This document shows, in pieces, positions 16,582 through 29,000 of a stretch of 64,000 nt of DNA (position 1 is the first letter of the stretch; every line of letters starts with the position of its first letter). The stretch spans positions 1 through 64,000 of the IMG/VR virus record IMGVR_UViG_3300027963_000058; one strand, given 5' to 3'. The stretch comes from a virus. A program made the translations under genes and the position numbers. The notes under the pieces are model-generated. The model saw only the letters and a list, made by a program, of their open reading frames with translations. It searched no databases and was not told the origin of the DNA.

Positions 16582-19500
16582 ATGGCTACAACTACAAGAC
16601 AAACTGTAATATTTGGCGTCGAGGATTGGAAACGGATCTATCAAACCTATAGAGAAGCCGACTTTCAAAGTTATGATTTTGAAACACTGCGTAAAAGTTT
16701 TGTAGATTATTTGCGCCTGTACTATCCAGAAACTTTCAATGACTACATTGAAAGTAGTGAATTCATTGCCTTGCTTGACGTCATGGCTTTTATGGGCCAG
16801 GCACTGGCATTCAGAACAGACTTAAACACCAGAGAAAATTACCTAGACACAGCTGAACGTAGAGACAGCGTGATCAAGCTGGCCAATTTGGTCAGCTATA
16901 CTCCGTTGCGTAATACCGAAGCAAGTGGTTATCTCAAAGTATTCAGTGTCAGTACCACAGAAAGTGTTTTTGACTACAATGGTATCAATCTTGCCAACCT
17001 CACTATAAACTGGGCTGATCCTACCAATCTTGATTGGCAAGAACAATTTACCGTTATTATCAATGCCTCCTTGGTCAATACACAACGCTTTGGTCGCCCA
17101 GGTGCTAGCCAAGATATCCTTGGAGTTGGCACACAAGAATACACTATCAATCTTGTTCCAGGGTTTTTACCAGTGATTCCATATACTGCCACAGTTGATG
17201 GAGTCAACATGCCTTTTGAAGTGGTCAACGCCACCGCAGTAGGACAAGATTACATATACGAACCGCCGCCGTTGCCTATTGGCAGATTCAATGTTTTATT
17301 CCGTAACGATCAATTGGGCTTTGCTAGTGCCAACACCGGGTACTTTTTCTTGTTCAAGCAAGGTACGCTACAAAATCAAGACTTTAATTTGGCCGAAAGA
17401 ATTACAAATCGTGCGGTCAATATAAACATTGAAGGCGTTAATAATACCGATGTGTGGTTGTATCAATTGGATAATGTGGGTAATATCAGCACTTTTTGGA
17501 GACCAGTGCAAAGTGTTTATGCAGCCGCAGTTGAACAGTTGGCCGTAGGCACACAAAATATCTACAGTATTGCCAGTCGAGTAAATGATCAAATCACTTT
17601 GAATTTTGGTGACGGCATATTCAGTACTATCCCTGTTGGCACATTTAGAACTTATGTTAGAGCCAGCAATGGATTGACTTATATTATCAATCCGCAGGAA
17701 ATGCAAAGCGTACAGATCCCCATCAGCTATGTGAGTCGTACTGGGCAAATTGAAACACTGACCTTCACTTGCGGAATTACTCAGCCAGTGACCAATGCCC
17801 AGTCTAGAGAAACCATTGCTGAAATCAAACAACGTGCTCCTGCACAATACTATACACAAAACAGAATGGTCAACGGCGAAGACTATAGTAATTTTCCATT
17901 TACACAGTACAACAGTATACTAAAAAGCACAGCGGTAAATCGTGCCAGCATTGGTACCAGCAGATATCTTGACCTAGTTGATGGTACAGGAAAATATTCC
18001 AGCACTAATATTTTTGCCAGCGATGGTGCCTTGTATGAAAGCAATTTAACACCGGCATTTTTATTCAGTTGGCTCAGTATCAACGACATCAGCGATGTGG
18101 TATATAATCAACTCAATCCATTGTTGGCCAAGGCCGGTATGCAACAGTTTTACTATGCTAATTTTCGTCCAAGACCACAGCTGGCCTCGTATCAATATAC
18201 TTGGCATCTCAGCACAGTTATAACAAACGAAGCCACAGGCTATTTTGAAAACAGTGCAGGACAACCAGTTCCCATTGGTGAGTATGCCAGCAACAATGCC
18301 AAGTATATCACAGTTGGTAGCCTGGTAAAATTTATTCCACCCAGTGGCTATTACTTTGATGCAGAGAACCGTTTGCAAGCAGGCTCAGCAACACAGCCAA
18401 ATCAAAAAATGGTATTGTGGGCAGGTCCCACTGCGGTATATCTAGCAGGTATTGCAGACGGGCTAGGAAATTTACCCGACGGCACAGGTCCAGTGGTGTT
18501 GAATACCTATGTACCAAATGGTGCAATACCCGTAGAAGTTATTCCGTTATTTGTAACAGATATACCCACCAGTCTAAAACAAGATATTGTAAATCAAATT
18601 TATCAAAATCAAAATTTTGGTCTAGGGTATGATAATCTTACAGCCACCTGGTACCTGATTACCAGCAGTAACCTAGACACAAATGCCGAATTCAGTTTAA
18701 CCAACGCACAGAACACATCTGGCACCAATATTGATGCCAGTTGGCTAATACAGTGTACCACCAATGGTGCAAACTATACTGTAATATCACGATCCTTGGA
18801 TTATTTCTTTGGTAGTGTGGCAGAAACAAGATTCTTCTTTTACACCAGCGATCCAATTTATGACAGTCGCACTGGCACTGTGATTAGTGATTATGTAAAC
18901 ATACTCAAAATCAATTCAGAACCCGATACAAACTATCCCTTGCCTGAAGATGCTAGATTGCCCATCATTGCTCAACCAGTCTTAACTGATGGACTCACAG
19001 ATGACTTCCAGGTAGAAGTCAGTTTTGAAACCAGCGCCGGTGGAACTGTTCCTGTTGATCCAGACTTTTTTGACAATCTTGTGGCACCTGCAGTGAGTCC
19101 CAATAACAAATTGGTATTCTTCCAACAGACTGTGGACTTTGACAATTTACAAAGATATCTTTTGGTGCAAAATGGCATAGTCAACAGCGAGTATCCCACC
19201 CAGGACACAATATTGGTGGTGCTAGATCAATACAACATAGGACAGGTATTCTATGCATACAATCAATATCTTACATATGATAATGGCCAACCTAGACCTA
19301 TTACTGACCAAATTTTTTACACATTAGAATTAAACAGCTCTGGTGTAAGAATACTCACAGTCAATAGTACTTTTGTAGCCAGAATTGGTCGACAAGATTT
19401 GTATTTTCAATACAGACACAACAGTCCCCTGACCAATCGTATTGACCCAGGTAGCACAAATATCATTGATGTATATGTGGTCACTAATGAATATTATACC

Positions 19501-20031
19501 TCCTATCAAAACTGGCTAAGAGATGTTACCGGCACAGTGTCAGAACCCAGTCCGCCTACTATAGATCAATTAAACACGGCCTACGCCGGACTTGATACCT
19601 ACAAGATGATTTCAGACAATTTGATTTTGAATTCCGTCGACTTCCAGCCCTTGTTTGGTCGCAAAGCTGATGTTGCACTACGGGCCACTATCAAAGTTAT
19701 CCAGAACGGCCAGAGCACAGCCAGCAATAGTGAAATACGCAATCTTGTGGTGGCCACAATGGAAACTTATTTTGATTTGGCAGCATGGAACTTTGGAGAT
19801 ACATTTTACTTCAGTGAACTTGCGGCCTATATACATCAACAGATTGGAGACATTGTCAGCAGCGTGGTCCTGGTTCCCTTAGATCCACAAAAGAGCTTTG
19901 GTGACTTGTATGAAATAAGATCTGCTCCAAATCAAATATTTGTCAATGGTGCCACAGTCAACGATGTAGAAGTTATTACCGCACTCACCAGCACAAATTT
20001 ACAAACTGCACCTGGTAGTGGAGTAATTTAA
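16582..20031 (+). CDS. 6: Baseplate wedge subunit gp6-like, enlarged (1149 aa)
   Basis: The N-terminus DWKRIYQTYREADFQSYDFE, FVDYLRLYYPETFNDY, SSEFIALLDVMAFMGQALAF and DTAERRDSVIKLANLVSYTP is the conserved start of the T4 gp6/gpJ wedge family. NRMVNGEDYSNFPF in the middle is another family hallmark. The C-terminus (FGRKADVALRATIKVIQ, AAWNFGDTFYFSELAAYIHQ, IGDIVSSVVLVP) matches the gpJ-like end. The length is well above T4 gp6 (660 aa). The extra sequence, roughly residues 480-1000, is Tyr/Asn/Thr-rich beta structure and may form additional baseplate decoration. gp6 dimers form the inner ring of the wedge. Its stop shares one base with the next start (TAATG). Confidence 0.9.
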   Translation: MATTTRQTVIFGVEDWKRIYQTYREADFQSYDFETLRKSFVDYLRLYYPETFNDYIESSEFIALLDVMAFMGQALAFRTDLNTRENYLDTAERRDSVIKLANLVSYTPLRNTEASGYLKVFSVSTTESVFDYNGINLANLTINWADPTNLDWQEQFTVIINASLVNTQRFGRPGASQDILGVGTQEYTINLVPGFLPVIPYTATVDGVNMPFEVVNATAVGQDYIYEPPPLPIGRFNVLFRNDQLGFASANTGYFFLFKQGTLQNQDFNLAERITNRAVNINIEGVNNTDVWLYQLDNVGNISTFWRPVQSVYAAAVEQLAVGTQNIYSIASRVNDQITLNFGDGIFSTIPVGTFRTYVRASNGLTYIINPQEMQSVQIPISYVSRTGQIETLTFTCGITQPVTNAQSRETIAEIKQRAPAQYYTQNRMVNGEDYSNFPFTQYNSILKSTAVNRASIGTSRYLDLVDGTGKYSSTNIFASDGALYESNLTPAFLFSWLSINDISDVVYNQLNPLLAKAGMQQFYYANFRPRPQLASYQYTWHLSTVITNEATGYFENSAGQPVPIGEYASNNAKYITVGSLVKFIPPSGYYFDAENRLQAGSATQPNQKMVLWAGPTAVYLAGIADGLGNLPDGTGPVVLNTYVPNGAIPVEVIPLFVTDIPTSLKQDIVNQIYQNQNFGLGYDNLTATWYLITSSNLDTNAEFSLTNAQNTSGTNIDASWLIQCTTNGANYTVISRSLDYFFGSVAETRFFFYTSDPIYDSRTGTVISDYVNILKINSEPDTNYPLPEDARLPIIAQPVLTDGLTDDFQVEVSFETSAGGTVPVDPDFFDNLVAPAVSPNNKLVFFQQTVDFDNLQRYLLVQNGIVNSEYPTQDTILVVLDQYNIGQVFYAYNQYLTYDNGQPRPITDQIFYTLELNSSGVRILTVNSTFVARIGRQDLYFQYRHNSPLTNRIDPGSTNIIDVYVVTNEYYTSYQNWLRDVTGTVSEPSPPTIDQLNTAYAGLDTYKMISDNLILNSVDFQPLFGRKADVALRATIKVIQNGQSTASNSEIRNLVVATMETYFDLAAWNFGDTFYFSELAAYIHQQIGDIVSSVVLVPLDPQKSFGDLYEIRSAPNQIFVNGATVNDVEVITALTSTNLQTAPGSGVI

Positions 20032-23000
20032 TGGCCAACAATGTACGCTCAGTAGACTTTCTTCCAGAGATATTCCAGACTCCAGTCAACCAACAGTTTT
20101 TGGCCGCAACACTGGATCAGTTAATACAAGAACCAGCATTTAAAAAGAGTCAAGGATTTATTGGTCGCCGTATTGGTCCTGGAGTAAATGCTAATGATCG
20201 TTACGTGGTAGAACCCACTGCGGTACGCAACAACTATCAACTGGAGCCCGGTGTCTGTCAGATCAATCCTGACAATACTCGTCAGGTCATTGATGCTATT
20301 ACCTATCCTGGAATCAATGATGCCCTGGCTTTACAAGGCGCAGTGGTCAATAACCCATCTGATCTGTACAAGAGTGATTACTATACTTGGGATCCATTTG
20401 TTGACTTTGACAAGTTTATAAATTATGCACAATATTACTGGGTTCCGGGTGGCCCAGACGCAGTCACAGTCAGTGCCACAGGAGTTCCTACATTTCAAAA
20501 CTACACAGTAACTCGCAACAGCAACGGATACTATACATTTTCTGGAGTGCGCGGCAACAACCCAACACTTACTTTAGCCCGTCAAGGATCTTATAATTTT
20601 AACATAGCACAAAATGATCAAGTTACCGTACAGTATCGTGTGACCAACAACGGTACCACCGCCTGGACCATCAACTACGACAGCAATCCAACATTGAGCC
20701 TGGTGCGTGGCAATACCTATATATTCAATTTGTCGTTGTCGGCACCATTGCCGTTTTATATCAAAACAGAACTCAGCTTTGGTTCTATTAATCAATACAA
20801 CAATGGTGTCTCTCGTAATGGCTCCGTTACTGGACTAATCACATTTACAGTTCCGCAAGATGCTCCGGATACCTTGTACTATTGCAGTTCAACTGAATTC
20901 AACATGCGTGGGCAATTTGACATTGTTGATGCTGTGGATGGAACAGGTCCTGATTTTTGGATACAAAGCAGTCCGGGAATAAATGGTGTGATACCTGCTA
21001 CTCCCAACATTACTAGCAGAGATGTATATGGTGTTGTCAATAACGGCATTGACCTTGGTATTGTAACTTTTAATACTCCTACAGCAACAGAACAAAGTTT
21101 TTATTATAACCTGCCGCAACTTGGATCAATTCCAAATCAACCTCCTGGCACAGTAGATCTAGTCGTTAATCTTGGTTTCAATCAGATCAACAATATATAT
21201 GTGGATACGTTTTTAGACAGCAATCCCAATGGCATAGACGGAATAACCAATCTCAATGGACGTACTGTCTTTTTTCCAAATTCCAGCAGCTGGATAGTAA
21301 ATGGCCAATATGATGTTCCACCTCAGCCATATGACGCAGCTACATTTAGTAATCTAGAAGAAATAACAAATCCTGCTGTGCAATACGGTATATGGTTGAT
21401 AAATTATGTGCCAGACGTAGACGGGAGATTATACATATCTCTCACTAGTATTTTGTCAGTGCCCAATTTGACACAGTGTAGCGTATTGTTTGGAACCCAA
21501 TATGCCAGCACTAGGTGGTATAAAAACAGTTCTGGTTTCTTTGTAACAATGCCGGCGTTGACTGCTGTGCAAGACATATTGTATTATCAAGATAGTCAAG
21601 ATCCAACCATGATCGGAGTAATAAAATTAGTAGATGTTACTGTTGATGCTGAACTCAAAATAGATGATATAATTGGCAAAACTAATTATACCAGTCCCAA
21701 TGGGGTGACATTTACCAATGGACTAAAAGTTTTATTCACAGGCATAACAGTGCCAGACACCTATTCGGGCAATGAATACTATGTAGAAGGCGTTGGAACT
21801 GCTATACAACTATTGCCAGTTACAGATTTTGTAACTCCTGAAACTTATATTCCAGGATCTCCTGTGGCGCCTGATTATCTTACGATTAATAGAGCCGGCC
21901 CAGATCTAAATCCTTGGTCAAGAAGCAATAGATGGTTTCATGTAGATGTGGTTGAACAAACAGCTCAATACAACTCAGACACAAATCCTCCGGTGCTAGA
22001 TCAAGCATTTCGGGCCAAGCGCCCGATATTGGAATTTAGAGCAGGAACTAGATTATTTGACTTTGGAACGCAAGGTTTGCAACCGGTCAACATTGTGGAC
22101 TTTTCTCAAGAGGACGCCTTGACAACAGTTGAAGGCCAAGAGGAATTTATTACCGACGGTTATACAGTAGTTCAAGGTAGTACTATAATTTTTGCTGGTG
22201 ATGAAGATCTTGCAGTTCGTAATAAAGTTTATCAAGTTGAATTTATTACACCAGACACAATACCTCCGCTGATCCCAGAACCAATTATCAATCTAGTGCC
22301 CATTGCAACTGTGGTCTATGATCAAACAACTGTGTGCCTGGATGGTGATACACTCACCGGTGTCAGTTTTTACTTTGACGGAGTCAACTGGCTTCAAACA
22401 CAACAAAAAACTTCAGTAAATCAAGCTCCACTGTTCAACATCTACAATGCCAGTGGCGTAAGTTTTGGCAATCAATCTACCTACCCAAGTAGTAACTTTG
22501 TTGGTAGTAAGTTATTCAGCTATGCTGTAGGTACTGGATCAAATGATGTAGTTTTAGGATTTCCATTATCCTATCTTAATCTTTCCAACATTGGTGACAT
22601 AGTATTTGATAACAATTTGTACAGCGACAGTTTTAATTACACATCCAACAGCCAAGGATTTACCACAGCACTTAGCACAGGGTTTGTAAGACAGTATCAA
22701 GATCGAATTGTTTTCCAAAGAGAAATTGGCTGGCAAGATGCTGCGGTACAAAGTCAAATTAGACAACAGTTTAGATTTGCCTACGATGGCCGCCCACTAC
22801 AATTAGACCTAGCAGTCAACGCCAATACCGTAGTTCCAGCCATACAGATATTTGTCAATGCCAACTTCTTAGAACCCTACGATACCGCAACAGGTGACTA
22901 CACCTATTCGTATACTACAACGGCTACAACCACAACAATCACTCTGCGTCGGCCTTATGTGGTTGGTGATCTAGTAGAAATACAAGTGCTAAGTGATCAA

Positions 23001-26000
23001 ATAAGCGCCACAGCATTTTATCAAGTGCCCGTCAACTTAGAAAACAATCCATTCAACGGCAACAGCAACCAGTTTACTCTGGGCACTGCAAGAAATCATT
23101 ACAGTACCATTGGACAAAATTTAATCAATCTTGAAGGACCAGTGATTGGTAACAACAACAGTCGCGACCTTGGCAACATTGTTCCTTATGGTCTACAGAT
23201 ACTGCAACAAAGTGCTCCGCTTACCTTGGCCGGATATTTTTTACGCAGTGAAGAATACAATATTTTTAATGCTTTACAGTTTAACAGCCGAGAGTATATC
23301 AAGTTTAAATCATTATTATTAAACACTTCAATAACAAACGACTTTGTCAATTTAACTATACCTCAAATTGTAGATCAGTCAATTGCTATTATCAATGCAG
23401 GCGACACCAGCATCAGTCCTTTTTACTGGAGTGATATGTTGCCCACTGGAACCACAGTGGCATCGAACTCGACCACTGTAACACCAATTACCATAGCAAG
23501 ATTTAACACTGTACAGACTTACGATTTTACTACGTCTAATTACTTGGGGCTGTTGGTGTATGTAAACGATCGATTACTCGCTCGTGGCGTGGAATATGTG
23601 GTTGGAGATGGAACTCCTACCTTGACTATTTTAATTCCGTTAGTGGTAGGAGATGTAGTTACTATCAACGAATACAATCCTACTTACGGAAATTTTGTAC
23701 CAAACACTCCTACCAAGCTAGGTTTGTATCCTAAATACATTCCGCGTATTTACATCAGTACTGACTATGTGAGACCCACGCCAGTAATACAAGGACACGA
23801 TGGCAGCATTACTGTAGCATTTGGTGACATTAGAGATCAGGTCTTGTTAGAATTTGAAAACAGAATTTATAGTAATCTTAAAACAGATGGCAATCCTGTT
23901 CCAATCACTGTGGAACAAGTGTTACCAGGTTTCTTCCGCACAACAGATTATACCGAAGCCGAAATAACCAAGATCCTAGGCGAAGACTTTTTAATCTGGG
24001 TGGGTCTAAACAAACTAGATTATACCGCTCAAGATTACTTGACCAATAACCCATTTACCTACAACTACAGCACAGCTGGAAACAGGATCAACAATGCGGT
24101 ACTAGATCAAGGAGCCTGGCGCGGCATCTATCGTTATTTTTACGATACAATGACACCAAACACTACTCCATGGGAAATGTTGGGCTTTACTGAAAAACCC
24201 ATCTGGTGGGAAGATCGTTATGGTCCAGTTCCGTATACCAGTGATAACCTGGTGCTATGGGGCGATCTTGAACAAGGACTTGTGGCAGATCCAGTAGCAC
24301 CATACATCAAACCCAACTTTGCCAGACCTGGGCTGACCACAGTCATTCCAGTCAACAGCCTAGGAGAACTACTACCGCCACTTGAAAGTGTAGTGGGATT
24401 GTACAATCCCAATGACTTCCGCAAGAGCTGGACAGTAGGCGACGGTGGTCCAGTTGAAGCGTCATGGTGGATGAGTTCAAGTTATCCATTTGCAGTAATG
24501 CGCCTGTTGGCTCTAACTAGACCAGCTGAATTTTTTGCCTTGTTTGCTGATCGAGATCTTTATCGTTACAATGCTGAACTAGAACAGTATCTCTACAACA
24601 ATCGTTACAGACTTGATGGCAACGGATTAGAAATCTATGGCAATGGTGTCAGCAAAGCCAGCTATATCAACTGGATCATTGACTACAATCAACAACGTGG
24701 TATCAACAGCACAACAGCCCTGACTACTGATTTGGCCAATCTTGATGTACGGTTATGTTATCGTATGGCAGCCTGGACTGATCAACAATATCTTGAAGTG
24801 TATCTTGAAAAGTCCAGCCCAGACAGTCAAAATGAATCTTTACAGATTCCTCCAGAAAGTTACAATCTTTTAGTTTATCGAGATCAACCCTACGCACAAA
24901 TTACCTACAGTAGTGTGGTAGTTGAAACTGTGGAAAACGGTTGGGCAGTTTATGGGTATGGCAGTTACCAGCCATACTTTCCAATCATAGTCAGCGCAGT
25001 AAACGGAAAATTACAAACGGTATCAGCCGGTGGTGCCACAGTACAAGTGCCAGCACAGTACACCAACAATGTGACCAACATTCCATATGGATATGTGTTT
25101 ACTAATCGTACCATGATGGTGGACTTTTTATTAAGTTATGGACAGTATCTTGAATCGCAAGGTATGACCTTTACTGAATTGGAAAATGGTTACACACTAA
25201 ATTGGCCACAAATGGCTCAAGAGTTCTTGTACTTTAGTCAACAAGGCTGGCAGACCGGTACCTTGATCAATCTTAATCCGGCTGCAGGGCAACTCACAGC
25301 ATATCGATTGGAATCAGTCGTTGACGACATTTATAGTTATAGTCCTGAAAATCAGTTACTGGATCAAAATCGTCAGACAATACCCACAAGAGATTTGATC
25401 ATACAGCGTGAAGGAAATAGCTTTAAGATAAATCCAGAACCTACAGCCAATCAGGCCATCAGTTTCTTGAACTTACGGTTTACTGATTATGAAAATATTG
25501 TAATCTTTGACAATGTCGATATATTCAATGATTTGATTTATGATCCAGTAACTGGAGCAAGACAAAGCAGAATGTATCTAAATGCATTTAATACAGTTGA
25601 ATGGAACGGCACTCTTGATGCAAAAGGATTTATCCTAAATCAAAACAATGTCAAAGCATGGAATCCAAATTTGAGATATACCAAAGGTGACATTGTACGC
25701 TATAAAAATACCTATTGGCAAGCCAGTGGGCTGGTACAACCAAAGACCAAATTTGATTACAATGACTGGCTCAAAAGTAACTATGCTCTGATCGAGCAAG
25801 GACTATTGCCTAACCTGGCCAACAAAGCTGACCAATTGGCCAACACTTACAACACACAAACTGCTAATTTAAACAACAACAATGATTTGCTGGCCTATAA
25901 CTTGATTGGATTTACACCACGGCAGTACATGGCCGATCTCAATCTTGATGATGTTACACAGGTCAATCTTTATCAACAGTTTATCAAAGTCAAAGGAACC

Positions 26001-29000
26001 ACAAGAGCCACAGACTTGTTTACTCGTGTAAACTTGACCAAAGAAAGCGGTAACTATCAGATTTACGAAACCTGGGGTGTGCTGATAGGAACATATGGTG
26101 CCAACAGTAATAGAAGTTATTTTGAAATTAACCTCAATGAAGCCAAGTTGACTGGAAGCCCGAGCACAGTACAAATTATTCTGCCAGGGCAAACAAGTCA
26201 GGCCAATCAAACTGTGCTATTGAACAATCTCTGGAGTGAAAGCTACAATATCACATCAACTGATATATTACCAACCATATATCCATCCAGCCAGAACACA
26301 GCATTGCCATCAGCTGGATATGTCAACATCGACGATGTGGATATAACGGTTTATACCTTGGATGACCCATCTGCTATTGCCGCCAATCTTAACACAGTAG
26401 GAACTGGCACAAGTATTTGGGTAGCTAGAGATAATCCTTATAACTGGAATATCTATAGATGCACTCAAATTCCTGGAAAACTGACCCAGATAACAGACAA
26501 CTTGAACAGTACCAGTATTGCACAGTTCAGCCAGATTACAACTCTAGCTGTTGGTGACTTGATTATTGTACGCTATTTTGCCGACGGAGTAGATGGTGTA
26601 TACCGTGTGCTAGGACGACCATCACCGACCAGTATCATAATTGCCTATGCATTTACCAATAACAATCAAACCACCTTGACTGGCAATGGCCTAGGATGGT
26701 TTTTACAAACAATGAGAGTCAGTCAGGCCAGTGACGTTGCCACGTTACCATATGCAAATGCATTGGTGCCTGGTGCTCGGGCCTGGGTCGATGACAACGG
26801 ATCCGGCCATTGGGAAGTATTAGAAAAACAAGCGCCTTTCACCTTGACTGAAAGTAAAAATGCTGTAACTCCTCAAACCAATAGTTTGTATGGAACCAGC
26901 ATTGGACAATCAACCAATCATTATAGTTTACTAGTAGGTAGTCCAAGTGCCGCTGATGGTGGCGCAGTATACACCTATCGTCGAATCGCGTCAGCTGGCA
27001 ACGCTGGCACATACGCCAACAACATTGTATTATCATTGCCAGCTGAAGATGTAGCTGGATATGGAAATAGTCTTGAATGGGGCGATAACAATTGGGCAGT
27101 CATTGGTGCCAGTACCAGCCGCAGTGGTCAAGGATATGCTTCTGTGGTATATCAAATTCCTGGCAGTAACAATTACGAGCAAACACAACTATTAACAGCC
27201 TTGAGTAGTAATGCAGTTACAACCAATGCTGTAGCATTTGGCTCGGCAGTAGCAATGAGCAAAGATGAAAGATGGATGTATGTTAGTGCACCAGTTGAAA
27301 ATTTAGTTTATGCTTACGGCAAGGTAGAAATCCCAGAACAGTCAGTGACTTACACAACCGATGGCACTAGCACAGCATACGCCTGGTCACCTGACTTGAT
27401 TATCGACCCAGCATATCCTGAACAATTAGCGGTAATTCTTGACAATCAACCACAATCTTATCCAGCTGATTATACCATACCCTTAGATAGCTCTAACGTG
27501 GTGTTTGCTACAGCACCGCCAGCTGGTGTTCAGTTAGAGATCGCTCGACGAGCTTTCCAATCTTTTGACGGTACTGGATCGGGTGATCCTACCTATGATT
27601 TACAACCATATCTATATACAGCCACCGTTGGTAATACTGCGACAAATATCAATTCATGTACTATTACTGTTGACGGAATAATTCAGCGTCCTTGGATAGA
27701 TTATGTGTTTTCTGATGATGGAAATGTAACTTTTAATTCAGGATCAGAACCTGCCAGTGCCGCTGTAATTAATGTGACTGCTGGCACATACTGGCAGTAT
27801 GTTACAACTCTTCCTACTGCTGGTCTGTCATTGTCAGCCAACGCTGTTTTTGGCACCAGCCTAGCAACCAGCACTGACGGAAGAAGTATAATTGTTGGTA
27901 CCCAAAACGACACAGCCGTAAATGCCGCAGGCAATACTGTGACAGCAGGATCGACCTATGTGTTTGATCGTAGTGTAGTTAGATATGTGGTAACAGATAC
28001 CGCTCAGACCATTTATGCCATTCCTGGCACGTCAATTGATCCAATCTCGGTACTACACAATGATGTATTTTTAACCAACGAGGCCCAATATGTGCCAGGA
28101 CAGTTCTCTGTGGTTGGGTCCAACATTGAATTAGCAAGTTCTGTTACACTGACCATTGGAGACAGTATTGAAATTGAAACCAATGAATTCCAGTTTGTAC
28201 AAAAAATAGTTTCTCAGGCTCCACAAAATGGTGCACGATTTGGAAATGCTGTGGCCATGTGTTCTAATAATTGTAGTCTTTATAGCGGAGCTCCTAGCAA
28301 CACCAATGTCATTGAACAAGATGGTAGTGTTGAACGACAAGCCAATCAAAGTAGACTGTATGGCGTGACAGTCAGCACTATTGCCAACCCAACCCTGACT
28401 CCTGGTACTACAATTCGTATCAACAACATTGAAGTTGCTGTTCCTAACAGTCCTAACAATACTGTGTCTGGATTAGCAACAGCTATCAGTCCTGTAGCAT
28501 GGTCTATTACAAAACAATATTATATCAATGATCGAGTGATTTATAATTATGTTTGTTATATTGCTACCGCATCAAGTTCAGAGAAGGTACCTAGTTCTTC
28601 AAGCGCCTACTGGGACGCATCATTTGTCATACCCAATGTTCAAGCCTCATTGACTGCTGATTTGGAATTCACCGGGGATGGTATTACAAAAATCTTTTTT
28701 GTAGGAACGGTGTATAGTACCGCTGGATCAACCCCGGTAGTTTATGTCAATAATGCATTAAGCTCTGGCTACACCTATAATAACACCTCTCAACAAATTG
28801 AATTTGTATCTGCTCCAGCAATAGGAGTTAAAATAACAGTGGTCACAGGACGATTGATTTTGTCAACTATTAACAATTCATCGGCCCCAGAATTTAACAA
28901 ACTCACAGTATTACCTGGAGTGGGCGGAACAGGATCAGCATTTGCGGAACTGGGATTTAATACTTTTATCTATACACAAACACTATACAGTCCAAATCCA